This document shows positions 41,413 through 50,003 of a stretch of 55,458 nucleotides of DNA, piece after piece. Source of the DNA: an uncultured Ruminococcus sp. Its GTDB lineage: Bacteria; Bacillota; Clostridia; Oscillospirales; Ruminococcaceae. The notes beneath the pieces are model-generated. The model worked only from the letters and a program-made list of their open reading frames with translations. It did not search any database and was not told where the DNA came from. Both the position numbers and the translations under genes were made by a program. Location of the stretch: assembly GCA_946537515.1 (NCBI GenBank), contig CAMNFV010000002.1, positions 1-55,458 of the forward strand. The letters run 5' to 3'. Each line of letters begins with the position of its first letter. The first letter of the stretch is position 1.

Positions 41413-41441
41413 ATTATAACACAATTTTACTTATAATTCAA
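41413..41441 (-). promoter_or_regulatory. SigA-type promoter of GH130
   Basis: Minus-strand TTGAAT (41441-41436), 17-nt spacer, TATAAT (41418-41413), directly after the GH26 stop codon. Confidence 0.78.
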
Positions 41442-41445
41442 TAGA

Positions 41446-43071
41446 TTATTGGTAGAGTGACCGAAAATCATTCAGCGTGATAGCCTGCTCCGAGTTGTAT
41501 AGATTATACAAATCATTACTTGAATAATAGACATTTCGGAAAGTTCCGTCCGGATTCATCAGGTATTCGCCGTACCAGAGGCCGAAAAATGACCAGACAG
41601 AACAATCCAGCTGCATCATTTCCAGATCCGGGAGCGCGCTGCATTCGCTGAGTGCTAAGAGCTTCCGGCCGCCGGTGATCTTTTTCAGCGAAACAAACTG
41701 TTCAAACCGGCTGCCGTACTGCATATTCGGCTGCAAATAGATATCGACTGATGCAATATCATATGTCCGTTCCGGTACCGTATAAGCCGCGCTTTGGCCG
41801 TTCCAGATCCAGATGAGATTATTCAGCTGATGATACACAGTCATCCGCTCATAGAGCAGCTGCCAGAGCTGTGCAAATGCAGTACTGCCGTCTGCGCCCC
41901 ACCAATACCAGCCGCCGCCGGCCTCATGCAGCGGACGCCAGAGGACAGGGATATCCATATTCTTCATCGGAATCAGGACATCTGCGATCGAATCAATATC
42001 CTGAAGCAGCATCAGCGCTTCTTCACGAAGTGCGCCGCTTTCAACAGCCCGCTTTGCATCCTCCTGAGACAACGCGGCGAGCTTGCTGATATCCTTATGC
42101 CGCAGCGCAGCCTCCAGATCAAAATGAGAATCCTCTGCATAGACAGAATTTGTCCCGGGCGCATTCCATTGCCACATCAGACCGACAATGCCGTGCATAT
42201 AAACATTCCAGTCGATTGCAGCTTCAATCTCTGCTCTGTCATCGCCGGTCCCGAGCATACTGAACCGAATAGCCGGGAGTTGTCCGGTCATCTGATAAAT
42301 CAGCTGCATCTCGGGATCATTCCGGTCGGAGACATATTGGCCGGTCAGTGTTTTCTTCTCCCAATTCTGTACGAGAAAGTCGTAAAGACGTTCTGCTTCT
42401 GAAGAAGCTTCCGGATTACAGAGTGACTTTCCGACCTTGGAATCGGTCTCATAAACGGAAGAATCATCCTCAATTTCAATATAATCGACATCGAGCGTCC
42501 CCTCGATCGTGTCGATCGCGATCTTCGCTTTGCCTTTTTCAATGAAAATGCCGTAGAAGGTGACTTTGGTAAAGTGATCGGTTTCGTCCATCGGAAACTG
42601 TGAAACGACTTCATCATTGACCCGGAGCGCATAATTCCCGGGTTCAGGCGGAGCCGCGCAAATTGTGATACGGTAATGCTGCGTCTGCGGAACGGTGAGT
42701 TCCACTTCCATTGCGGATTCCGTATTTTCTTTCAGCTTTCCGATATAACCCTTGCCGGAATAACCCTTTCGCTTCCGCTGCTGAACAGTATTCTGCGGAC
42801 GCTTCAGAGACTCCGCTTCAATTTTGCGCCGGAAATGTGCCAGATTCACCTCCGGCAGATTCAGCTGATACTGATCCGGATTCAATTCATCCGCAGCCAA
42901 AGAACTCTTGTCAGAGGCAGAGCCGGAAAGATAATGGTAATAATCATATTTACGCTGTGTGCCCTGATTGCCGGGAATCGGCAGGAACAAAAAGCAAACC
43001 GAAACAACGCAGACACACAGAATCAACAGCAGATATCGGAACGCACCGTTCAGATGCGGATGTCTTTTCAA
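41446..43071 (-). CDS. Membrane-anchored GH26 beta-mannanase with CBM
   Basis: 541 aa. TTG start overlapping the GH95 stop (TTGA), with no close ribosome binding site, so translation is probably coupled. An uncleaved-looking signal anchor (about 12-32) lacks a lipobox. Residues about 75-205 form a CBM35-like beta-sandwich (VPQTQHYRITICA, GTLDVDYIEIE). GH26 barrel at about 225-535. The acid/base Glu is in RPLHEAGGGWYWWG. The nucleophile Glu is probably in LALSECSALPD. Tethered to the cell, not to a cellulosome: no dockerin. Products could be taken up and split by GH130. Confidence 0.85.
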   Translation of the reverse strand: MKRHPHLNGAFRYLLLILCVCVVSVCFLFLPIPGNQGTQRKYDYYHYLSGSASDKSSLAADELNPDQYQLNLPEVNLAHFRRKIEAESLKRPQNTVQQRKRKGYSGKGYIGKLKENTESAMEVELTVPQTQHYRITICAAPPEPGNYALRVNDEVVSQFPMDETDHFTKVTFYGIFIEKGKAKIAIDTIEGTLDVDYIEIEDDSSVYETDSKVGKSLCNPEASSEAERLYDFLVQNWEKKTLTGQYVSDRNDPEMQLIYQMTGQLPAIRFSMLGTGDDRAEIEAAIDWNVYMHGIVGLMWQWNAPGTNSVYAEDSHFDLEAALRHKDISKLAALSQEDAKRAVESGALREEALMLLQDIDSIADVLIPMKNMDIPVLWRPLHEAGGGWYWWGADGSTAFAQLWQLLYERMTVYHQLNNLIWIWNGQSAAYTVPERTYDIASVDIYLQPNMQYGSRFEQFVSLKKITGGRKLLALSECSALPDLEMMQLDCSVWSFFGLWYGEYLMNPDGTFRNVYYSSNDLYNLYNSEQAITLNDFRSLYQ

Positions 43072-45359
43072 ATCGCTGTCAGGTGATAAACACCCTCCGG
43101 TATGGTTTCAAATTCCAAGAAACCTTCCGCCTCCTTTCTGATAGAATCTTTTTCCGCAAGACGCAGAACTGTCGTAGCAGGATAGTATAATCTGCAAGTG
43201 CCGCCCGTTTTTGCATGGACTGACACAGTACGCAGGCAGCAATTATCCCATTCTGCCGATATTTCAAATCCGCCGTATCCGCAGAGTCCGGTGAACTTTC
43301 CTGTATGCCATACTGTCGGCAGCGCAGGAAGCAGAATTAGACCTTCCGGTGACGATTGCAGCAATGCTTCCGCGATTGCAGCCGTTCCGCCGAAATTCCC
43401 GTCAATCTGAAACGGCGGGTGCATATCAAACAAATTCGGATTGGTTGAATCCGACATCAGCTTGCAAAGCATCTCATAAAGATGCCCGCTGTCACACAGC
43501 CTTGCATAGAAATTCGCAATCCAGGCACAGCTCCAGCCGGTATGTCCTCCGCCATGCTGCAAACGGCGCCGGATTGTTGCAGCAGCAGCATTCGCAAGCT
43601 CTGGGGTAGAACGCGGAGAGATCTGATGTGCAGGATGCAGCGCAAAAAGCTGTGAGATGTGGCGATGTCCGGGTTCCGGTTCCTCATAATCCACAGCCCA
43701 TTCCATGATCTGTCCGTATCGGCCGACTTGCAGGCGGGGCAGATGCGAAAGCTGCTCTTGCAGCAGGGGAATCAGCGGATCATGCAGCCCGAGGATCCCG
43801 TCTGCTTCAATCACATCCTGATAAAGTTCTGTTATGATCTGACTGTCCATTGCCGGACCGGAGCAAAGCGCGCCTTGTTCGCCGTTCTGCAGACAGTAGC
43901 TGTTCTCCGGCGATACGCTCGGAGAGGTTACAAGCAGACCGTCTGCATTCTCCGTCAGATATTGCGTGAAGAACAGCGCGGCCTGATGCAGAATCTCATA
44001 GTGTTCAGCCAGAAATGCAGTATCACAGGTATATCGGTAGTGCTCCATGATATGCAGCGAGAGCCACGCACCGCCCGTCGGCCAGATCGTAGCAGGCATC
44101 CACAAATCCTGCGGTGCCGTATCGCCCCACAAATCCGTATTATGATGACAGCAAAAGCCTTCACAGTCATACATCTCCCGGGCTGTCCGCTTGCCGTTTT
44201 CCATCACGCGCCGCAAAAGTGTAAACAGCGGCATATGGCATTCGGAAAGATTACAGCTTTCCGCAGGCCAGTAATTCATTTGTGTATTGATATTGACTGT
44301 GTATCGCGAGCCCCATGCCGGCCACATATCAACATTCCAGATGCCCTGAAGATTTAACGGCAGCGAGCCCGGGCGGCTGCCCGCAATCATCAGATATCGG
44401 CCGAAATGGAAATACAGACACAGAAGTGCATTCAGCGCACCCGGTATTTTTTTCTTTGCATCAAGCAGAAGTTGATCTGTCGGACAGCGATCTGCAAGTG
44501 CCTGATCCGGTAAGGTCAGAGAAACGCGGTCAAACAGGCTTCGATAATCGTGCAGATGCTGATTCAGTAATTCCGAGTATGAATACGCCGCGGTATTCCG
44601 GAGATCAGCAGCACAGAGCGCTTGCAAATCTTCATTCGGATGATAATAGCTTGTATGCATACTGCAAGCAACTGTCAGCGTTTTACCATTCGATACAACA
44701 ATCGAATTGCCGCGCCGAAAGACTTTACCGTCAGAATGCAGTACCCGACATGCAGCACAAAATCGAATCCCTGCGCATCCGCCTGAGCTGCCGTCAAACA
44801 GCAGCAGGGGAACATCATCTATGATATCCACGCAGTTTCGGTCGAAATCGTCTTCACGTCCGCTCATGGATATCGCCGCAGAAAATGGGATTTCGCCTTC
44901 AAAACGCATTATGATACATTGCGCCGGAGCAGATGCAAAAACCTCACGCGTGAATTGTTTGCCGTCTTTTCGGAATTTTACAGAGGATACAGCCGATGCA
45001 AGGTCAAGTTCCCGCACATAATCTGTTACAGCACAGTTTGGTAAATCGAACTTCACATGCAGATCGCCGAGCGGGGTATAATGGCGCATATCCGGCGGGC
45101 ATCCCTGCATTTTTTGAAAAGCAACTGTTTCTGCATCCGCGATTTTCCCGGCGGATAACAGCTCTCTGACCTCTGCGAGACCGGACTGCGCATCCGGATT
45201 GATACGGCTGCGAGGTCCGCCGGACCAGAGAGAATCCTCATTCAGATGCAGCAGCGCTTCTTCCGGATCACCGTAGAGCATTGCGCCGAATCTCCCTGCG
45301 CCGATGGGAAGCGCTTCCTCAAAACAGGATGCGGGCTTCTGATACCAGAGCTTCGGCAT
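43068..45359 (-). CDS. GH95 family alpha-L-fucosidase or galactosidase
   Basis: 763 aa, close to usual. N domain: EEALPIGAGRFGAMLYGDP and LNEDSLWSGGPR. The (alpha/alpha)6 barrel carries NINTQMNYWPAESCNLSE (catalytic Asn region), HHNTDLWGDTAPQD, SPSVSPENSY (Glu) and FQIDGNFGGTAAIAE (Asp). GH95 enzymes invert and remove terminal alpha-1,2-fucose or L-galactose. No signal peptide is seen, so cytoplasmic. It starts 3 nt after the ctpA stop (GGAGG, 8 nt), so it is in the ftsEX-ctpA transcription unit unless a promoter lies inside ctpA. Confidence 0.9.
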   Translation of the reverse strand: MPKLWYQKPASCFEEALPIGAGRFGAMLYGDPEEALLHLNEDSLWSGGPRSRINPDAQSGLAEVRELLSAGKIADAETVAFQKMQGCPPDMRHYTPLGDLHVKFDLPNCAVTDYVRELDLASAVSSVKFRKDGKQFTREVFASAPAQCIIMRFEGEIPFSAAISMSGREDDFDRNCVDIIDDVPLLLFDGSSGGCAGIRFCAACRVLHSDGKVFRRGNSIVVSNGKTLTVACSMHTSYYHPNEDLQALCAADLRNTAAYSYSELLNQHLHDYRSLFDRVSLTLPDQALADRCPTDQLLLDAKKKIPGALNALLCLYFHFGRYLMIAGSRPGSLPLNLQGIWNVDMWPAWGSRYTVNINTQMNYWPAESCNLSECHMPLFTLLRRVMENGKRTAREMYDCEGFCCHHNTDLWGDTAPQDLWMPATIWPTGGAWLSLHIMEHYRYTCDTAFLAEHYEILHQAALFFTQYLTENADGLLVTSPSVSPENSYCLQNGEQGALCSGPAMDSQIITELYQDVIEADGILGLHDPLIPLLQEQLSHLPRLQVGRYGQIMEWAVDYEEPEPGHRHISQLFALHPAHQISPRSTPELANAAAATIRRRLQHGGGHTGWSCAWIANFYARLCDSGHLYEMLCKLMSDSTNPNLFDMHPPFQIDGNFGGTAAIAEALLQSSPEGLILLPALPTVWHTGKFTGLCGYGGFEISAEWDNCCLRTVSVHAKTGGTCRLYYPATTVLRLAEKDSIRKEAEGFLEFETIPEGVYHLTAI

Positions 45360-45362
45360 AAT

Positions 45363-46541
45363 TCAGCCCTCCTGCTTTTTCATTAAATCCTTTGCAGTTT
45401 CGATTGCGGCAGCTATTTGCGGATCCTTATCCGCTTCCGAATCCGGCAATGCGAGTACATCCGGCTCCAGACCAATTTCATGATAACAGGGCGTTTTCCC
45501 GGTTGCATAGGTAGCAGTCGTCAATGTGACTCCGCCGCCGGAAAGTTCAAATGTAGACTGCATTATGCCTTTGCCGAAGGTCTTTTCTCCGACCAGCACA
45601 GCATCCGCATAATCGCGCAGCACACATGCGAACAATTCAGATGCACTCGCTGTGCCGCCGTTGACCAGAATAACATACGGCATCTGTTCACAATGCGCAT
45701 CCGAAGTCAATATAGTAGATGCGTTTCCGTCCCGGTCATAGGAAAAAGCAAGTTCACCTTCCGGCAGCAGCGGATCAACCATTCTTTCGAGGGCAGAAAG
45801 CAGACCGCCGCCGTTATTGCGAACATCAAAAATAAACGCCTTTGCGCCCTGCTTCAGGAGATCCTGGCGGGCATTTTCAAATTGTGAAACGGTCACAGAA
45901 CGGAATTTTCCGATGTAAATATAGCCGATCTGATCCGGTAAAAATGCAGACTGCACCGTAACCTCATCAATCTGCGCACGCATCAGAGAAATCTTTTTTT
46001 CTGTATCAGAATCATGCTTGCGAATCCGGAGCGAAACAGAGGTACCGACTTCACCGAAAATCATATCAACTGCTTCATTATAGCTTGCTTTCAAAGAGAT
46101 TCCCTCTACTTCCAGCAGCAGGTCACCGGCCTCTATGCCTTTTTTCTCCGCAGGACCGTCCGGGGTAACTTCGACGATCTCTGCAAATCCCTCGTCCGTT
46201 TTCCGAATCGAAATGCCGATACCGGTATAGACGCCGGAGTTATTATCCTGATAAGCAGTCAGTTCCTCATTGCTGCGATAAACGCTGTATCGGTCGCCAA
46301 GTCCGCTGACATAGCCTTCCAGCATTCCTTCCAGCACATCGTTTTCCGGAACATCCTTATAAAACGTTTCGCGGACCTTCGCGTCCAGTTCATCCAGACG
46401 CTGGTATTTATCCGCAAGACGGTCAATTTCCGTAATTCGTTTGTTGAACGCCTTCTCACTTGCAGAAAGCGTAATCACAAATGTTGCAGCAGCGGTCAAA
46501 GTCATCAGGCTCACAACAGTGCCGACTGAAATCTTTTTCAT
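45363..46541 (-). CDS. ctpA: C-terminal processing peptidase, S41
   Basis: 392 aa. Signal anchor about 7-27. PDZ domain at about 90-180 (GIGISIRKTDEGFAEI, GIEAGDLLLEVEG). The S41 domain has VNGGTASASELFA (Ser) and VGEKTFGKGIMQS (Lys). It trims outer-membrane-side proteins or wall enzymes at their C-terminus. The order ftsE-ftsX-M23-ctpA is common in Firmicutes and suggests it matures or limits the neighbouring murein hydrolase. Confidence 0.92.
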   Translation of the reverse strand: MKKISVGTVVSLMTLTAAATFVITLSASEKAFNKRITEIDRLADKYQRLDELDAKVRETFYKDVPENDVLEGMLEGYVSGLGDRYSVYRSNEELTAYQDNNSGVYTGIGISIRKTDEGFAEIVEVTPDGPAEKKGIEAGDLLLEVEGISLKASYNEAVDMIFGEVGTSVSLRIRKHDSDTEKKISLMRAQIDEVTVQSAFLPDQIGYIYIGKFRSVTVSQFENARQDLLKQGAKAFIFDVRNNGGGLLSALERMVDPLLPEGELAFSYDRDGNASTILTSDAHCEQMPYVILVNGGTASASELFACVLRDYADAVLVGEKTFGKGIMQSTFELSGGGVTLTTATYATGKTPCYHEIGLEPDVLALPDSEADKDPQIAAAIETAKDLMKKQEG

Positions 46542-46572
46542 CGCTGAACGCCGCCTTTCATGTCAGTAAATA

Positions 46573-46619
46573 CCGGAAACGGCAAGAGACATCCTGACCG
46601 TCTCCTGCCGTTTATCCGG
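46573..46619 (-). other. Large hairpin between the murein hydrolase and ctpA genes
   Basis: Nested arms CCGG/CCGG, AAACGGCA/TGCCGTTT and GAGAC/GTCTC with small bulges. On minus it is followed by TATTTACTG, a weak T tract. Probably a partial terminator or an mRNA processing or stability element that sets lower expression of ctpA and the GH genes. Confidence 0.5.
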
Positions 46620-46651
46620 ATCATTAGAAAAAAGCAATTTCAATTATGGCC

Positions 46652-48196
46652 TTACGGGAGATACTGTGTCGGATTAACCGGCGTATCATTGACACGAACC
46701 TCAAAGTGCAGGTGAGGACCTGTCGAACGGCCGGTCGAACCGACAACGCCGACCTGCTGACCGACAGAAACCTGCTGTCCGACCGAAACTGTGGTGCGCT
46801 GTAAATGCGCATAAAGCGTCGAATAGCCGTTGCCGTGATAAATGACAACATTATTGCCGTAGCCGCCGCCCCAGCCGTCATTCACAACGCGAATGACTGT
46901 ACCGTTGCCGGCTGCGCATGCTGCTGCTCCGTTGATCGCAGAGACATTGCCGATAATATCAATACCGCTGTGTCCGGCGGATGCTCCTGTAAACGGATCC
47001 TTTCTGTAGCCGAACGTGCTGGAAATGCCGTAATGACCGGGGCAGGGCCATGCAAACATGCTGCCGGTCGGTGCGGGCTGTGTGGTCGTGGTCGCAGCCG
47101 TAGTCGTTGTCGCAGCGGTTGTCGGGGGTGTGGTCGGAGCAGTCGTCGGCGCCGGTGTTGCCTCCGTAACCGGATTGGTAATCTGTGCCTGTGTATTTTC
47201 CGCACTTGCCGCAGCAGATGCCTGCGTAACAGGTGCTGCTGTTGTTGTCGTAGCAATCGTCGTGCGGACGGTTGTTGTCGTCGTTGTAGTGGTTGTCGTG
47301 GTGGTGGTCGTCGTCGTCAGCTTCGCTTCGAGTTCAGCTTTTCTGCGAGCTTCCTCTTCCTTTTTCTTCTGTTCCTCTTCCATTGCCTTGCGGATTGCTT
47401 CGGCAATGAGATCCTGCTCTTCCTGCTCGATCTGGTCGAGATCCATTTGCTGCTGCTTCAATTCAGAATTTGCATTGGACTGTTTCGATTCGATCAGCTC
47501 AATCTCGACATGATTATCAGAAAGTGCAACGTCAAGATCCTTTTTCGAGGCATCAAACTCATCCATCAGAACCTGAATTTCGGTCTGCTTGATATTGAGC
47601 GCCTGCAAGCTGACTGTCAGATCCTGTTTATGGTTGGTTAAAGACTGAATTTCCTCGCGAAGATTGGTAATCATCTCATCATCATGCTTGGAAATCCGCT
47701 TAATCAGGTCGAGTCTTGCCAGTACATCATAAAAACTGGATGCACCGACCAGCGCAGAAATCAGGCTGTCATTTCCGTGGACGTAAAGGGCACGGATTCT
47801 GGATTTAAACACCTTCAGACCTTCCTGCACCGCAACCTCTTCTTCATCAATCGCGGTCTGAAGCTCTGCGATTTCTGCTTCTTTGTCAGAGATTTCTCCG
47901 ATCAGATTGGACATCTGCGAATCAATCAGAACCATTTTACCGTTGATCAGATTGATTTGCTCTTTGAGTGTCTGCTCATATGCAGATTTGTTGCTGAGAT
48001 CATCAGAGAGCTTTTTCAGTTCTTCCTTTTTCTGGTCGATCTGATCCTGCTTCTCTTTCTTTTCCTGTTCGATTTCCTTGAGCGTTTTTGCATAAGCAAG
48101 ATTATTCGGATTCTGCTTTGCTTCCAGCGAAAGCGAGGTCGCCGTAAGAATAACAGCGGCCAGCACTGCAAGCGCTTTTCTGCATTGCTTGTTCAT
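46652..48196 (-). CDS. FtsEX-associated murein hydrolase: coiled coil plus M23 domain
   Basis: 514 aa, secreted (signal peptide about 1-35). Long coiled coil about 38-290 with the central SLISALVGASSFYDVLARLD segment typical of EnvC/PcsB-type proteins that bind FtsX. A Thr-rich linker follows with 16 consecutive Thr made from all four ACN codons. LytM/M23 domain about 395-514 with the Zn ligands HSGIDI and HLHFEV; FGYRKDPFTG is a family landmark. It would cut peptidoglycan cross-bridges when FtsEX activates it. GGAAGG lies 7 nt before the ATG. Confidence 0.9.
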   Translation of the reverse strand: MNKQCRKALAVLAAVILTATSLSLEAKQNPNNLAYAKTLKEIEQEKKEKQDQIDQKKEELKKLSDDLSNKSAYEQTLKEQINLINGKMVLIDSQMSNLIGEISDKEAEIAELQTAIDEEEVAVQEGLKVFKSRIRALYVHGNDSLISALVGASSFYDVLARLDLIKRISKHDDEMITNLREEIQSLTNHKQDLTVSLQALNIKQTEIQVLMDEFDASKKDLDVALSDNHVEIELIESKQSNANSELKQQQMDLDQIEQEEQDLIAEAIRKAMEEEQKKKEEEARRKAELEAKLTTTTTTTTTTTTTTTTVRTTIATTTTAAPVTQASAAASAENTQAQITNPVTEATPAPTTAPTTPPTTAATTTTAATTTTQPAPTGSMFAWPCPGHYGISSTFGYRKDPFTGASAGHSGIDIIGNVSAINGAAACAAGNGTVIRVVNDGWGGGYGNNVVIYHGNGYSTLYAHLQRTTVSVGQQVSVGQQVGVVGSTGRSTGPHLHFEVRVNDTPVNPTQYLP

Positions 48197-48226
48197 AAAT
48201 AAACCTTCCTTTTTTGTGCGTAAACA

Positions 48227-49144
48227 TTACATATTCGCGGCTCTGTATCGCAAATGAACACGGGTTGAAAGTACGCTTCCGAATGCGCCGATAAAGGAAC
48301 CGGCAGCAATGTAGGAAAGCATAACAATCACATAAATTCTGTTGAAAGGAATCACATTTCCGAGTCCGATTGTACTCAGAACGTCAAACCGTCCGAGAAG
48401 ATCCACAAGGCTGTCATATGCAAACCATGTCAGCAGCGTCGCAAAAACGCCGGCCATAAAGCCATTGATCATACCTTCAACAAAGAACGGGAACCGGATA
48501 AATGCCTTTGTTGCACCGACGCTCTGCATGATGCTGATTTCGCGGCGTCTCGAAAAGACACTCGCACGCGTCGTATTGGAAATAATAACCATTGAAACAA
48601 TCAGGAGCGCAATAATAATTGCAATCGCAACGATCGTAACAACACGCCGCATCTCCGTCAGCAGCTCAACAAAAGAATCAGGCGAGCGGACAGAATCCAC
48701 ATTCGGCATTTGTTCAGCCGCCTTGAGCGTTTCATCCATTTTGGAAATATCAGATACGCGGATACGGTAAGCATCCAGCAGGGGATTGTCATCACCAAGC
48801 GACTCAAAAACGATTGCCTGATCGCTCATATCTGTCTTGAGGTCCTCAAATGCCTCTTCTTTTGTGTAAAGCTGAACACTCGCAATATTGTTCATCGTCC
48901 GCAGCTCATCACCGATCTGCGCAAGTCTGTCATCAGACGTATCCTCGGTGAGATAGACGATTACTTCATTTTTATCTTCAATGCCGCCGATAATCGCATT
49001 GATATTCACATAGAACAGGACGGCAATGCCGACCAGCAGCAAACTGACCAAAAGAACACAGAACGAAGCAAAAGCCATAACCCGGTTCTTCCAGACATTG
49101 TCAAAGCCCTGTCCGACAAGATACCGAAAACTACTGAGCTTCAA
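48227..49144 (-). CDS. ftsX: Cell division protein FtsX
   Basis: 305 aa from TTG 49144, which has GGAGG 8 nt upstream; the track's TTG at 49159 has only a poor site. Four spans. The N-terminus SSFRYLVGQGFDNVWKN fits FtsX, then a large outer domain (about 50-155) that binds the hydrolase. TTRASVFSRRREISIMQSVG and AFIRFPFFVEGMINGFMAG are the MacB/FtsX permease signature. With FtsE it forms a complex that activates the M23 enzyme across the membrane. Overlaps ftsE by 14 nt. Confidence 0.93.
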   Translation of the reverse strand: MKLSSFRYLVGQGFDNVWKNRVMAFASFCVLLVSLLLVGIAVLFYVNINAIIGGIEDKNEVIVYLTEDTSDDRLAQIGDELRTMNNIASVQLYTKEEAFEDLKTDMSDQAIVFESLGDDNPLLDAYRIRVSDISKMDETLKAAEQMPNVDSVRSPDSFVELLTEMRRVVTIVAIAIIIALLIVSMVIISNTTRASVFSRRREISIMQSVGATKAFIRFPFFVEGMINGFMAGVFATLLTWFAYDSLVDLLGRFDVLSTIGLGNVIPFNRIYVIVMLSYIAAGSFIGAFGSVLSTRVHLRYRAANM

Positions 49145-49823
49145 TTTCTGCGCCTCCAATCACTTCGTCAAATACGACCTCGCCCTCGCTGATATTGATG
49201 ATTCTGCCGCCGAAATGACGAACCATTTCGTGTGCGTGGGTTACCATCAGGATTGTAGTGCCGCAGGCATTGATGCCCTGCAGGAGCTCCACAAGCTCAT
49301 AGGCAAGCTCCGGATCGACATTACCTGTCGGCTCATCAGCAATCAGAAGCGCAGGATCATTCACAAGCGCACGCGCAAGTGCGCAGCGCTGCTGCTCACC
49401 GCCGGAGAGCTCGCTCGGATAGCAGTCAGCCTTATCCTGCAGGCCGACCAGAGACATAACATAAGGAACGCGCTTCCGGATCTGCTTCTTCGGCGCGTCT
49501 ATCACACGCAGTACAAATGCGATATTTTCATAAACAGTCATCGTATCAATCAGGCGGTAATCCTGGAACACAACACCGATTGTACGACGGAATTCCGGAA
49601 CCTTACGCTTTTTCAGCTTTGTCAGGTCGTAGCCATTGACATAGACCTCGCCGCTGTTCGCATCCAACTCTTTCAGAAGGAGCTTGATCAGCGTACTTTT
49701 TCCGGCGCCTGACCGACCGATGACAAACGCAAATTCGCCGTCCTCGACCTTCAGGCTGACATCTGAAAGCGCCTCAACGCCGGTACTCTCATATGTCACG
49801 GACACATTTTTTAACTCTACCAA
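49131..49823 (-). CDS. ftsE: Cell division ATP-binding protein FtsE
   Basis: 230 aa. TTG start behind GAGGAGG (7 nt). Walker A is GRSGAGKST, signature LSGGEQQRCALARAL, Walker B with D-loop LLIADEPTGNVDPE. YESTGVEALSDVSLKVEDGEF is typical of FtsE. ATP hydrolysis drives FtsX conformational change. First gene of the operon; no clear SigA promoter seen in the 180 nt upstream. Confidence 0.94.
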   Translation of the reverse strand: MVELKNVSVTYESTGVEALSDVSLKVEDGEFAFVIGRSGAGKSTLIKLLLKELDANSGEVYVNGYDLTKLKKRKVPEFRRTIGVVFQDYRLIDTMTVYENIAFVLRVIDAPKKQIRKRVPYVMSLVGLQDKADCYPSELSGGEQQRCALARALVNDPALLIADEPTGNVDPELAYELVELLQGINACGTTILMVTHAHEMVRHFGGRIINISEGEVVFDEVIGGAEIEAQ

Positions 49824-49854
49824 GAGTATTCCTCCTCATTTGGACGTTTTGGGG

Positions 49855-49888
49855 ATCAGCACATGTCAGGTCAAAGGGGTGTGCTGAT
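49855..49888 (-). other. Leader hairpin upstream of ftsE
   Basis: ATCAGCACA / TGTGCTGAT (49855-49863 with 49880-49888), 16-nt loop, about 30 nt before the ftsE start, no T tract. Confidence 0.4.
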
Positions 49889-49933
49889 TCTTCGACATCT
49901 TCCCAAGGGTGAAAATCAATTATGTAAACATGG

Positions 49934-49963
49934 AAAATGCCAAACGAATCACTCCGTTCGGCA
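49934..49963 (-). terminator. Weak terminator after the CdaR-type regulator gene
   Basis: Nine-bp stem with a G-U pair, TGCCAAACG / CGTTCGGCA (49938-49946 with 49955-49963), followed on minus by TTTTCC. Leaky; read-through into ftsE is possible. Confidence 0.5.
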
Positions 49964-50003
49964 CTCCCCAAATCTACTGTCAAATCAAATCAGTTGTCTT
50001 TCG

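Noticed and set aside
46805-47641. 278-aa plus ORF rich in Cys and Arg
   Set aside because: Shadow of the Thr/Ala/Pro linker of the murein hydrolase.
49789-49983. 64-aa minus ORF between the CdaR-type gene and ftsE
   Set aside because: Overlaps the terminator and the ftsE RBS region, has no RBS or recognisable domain.
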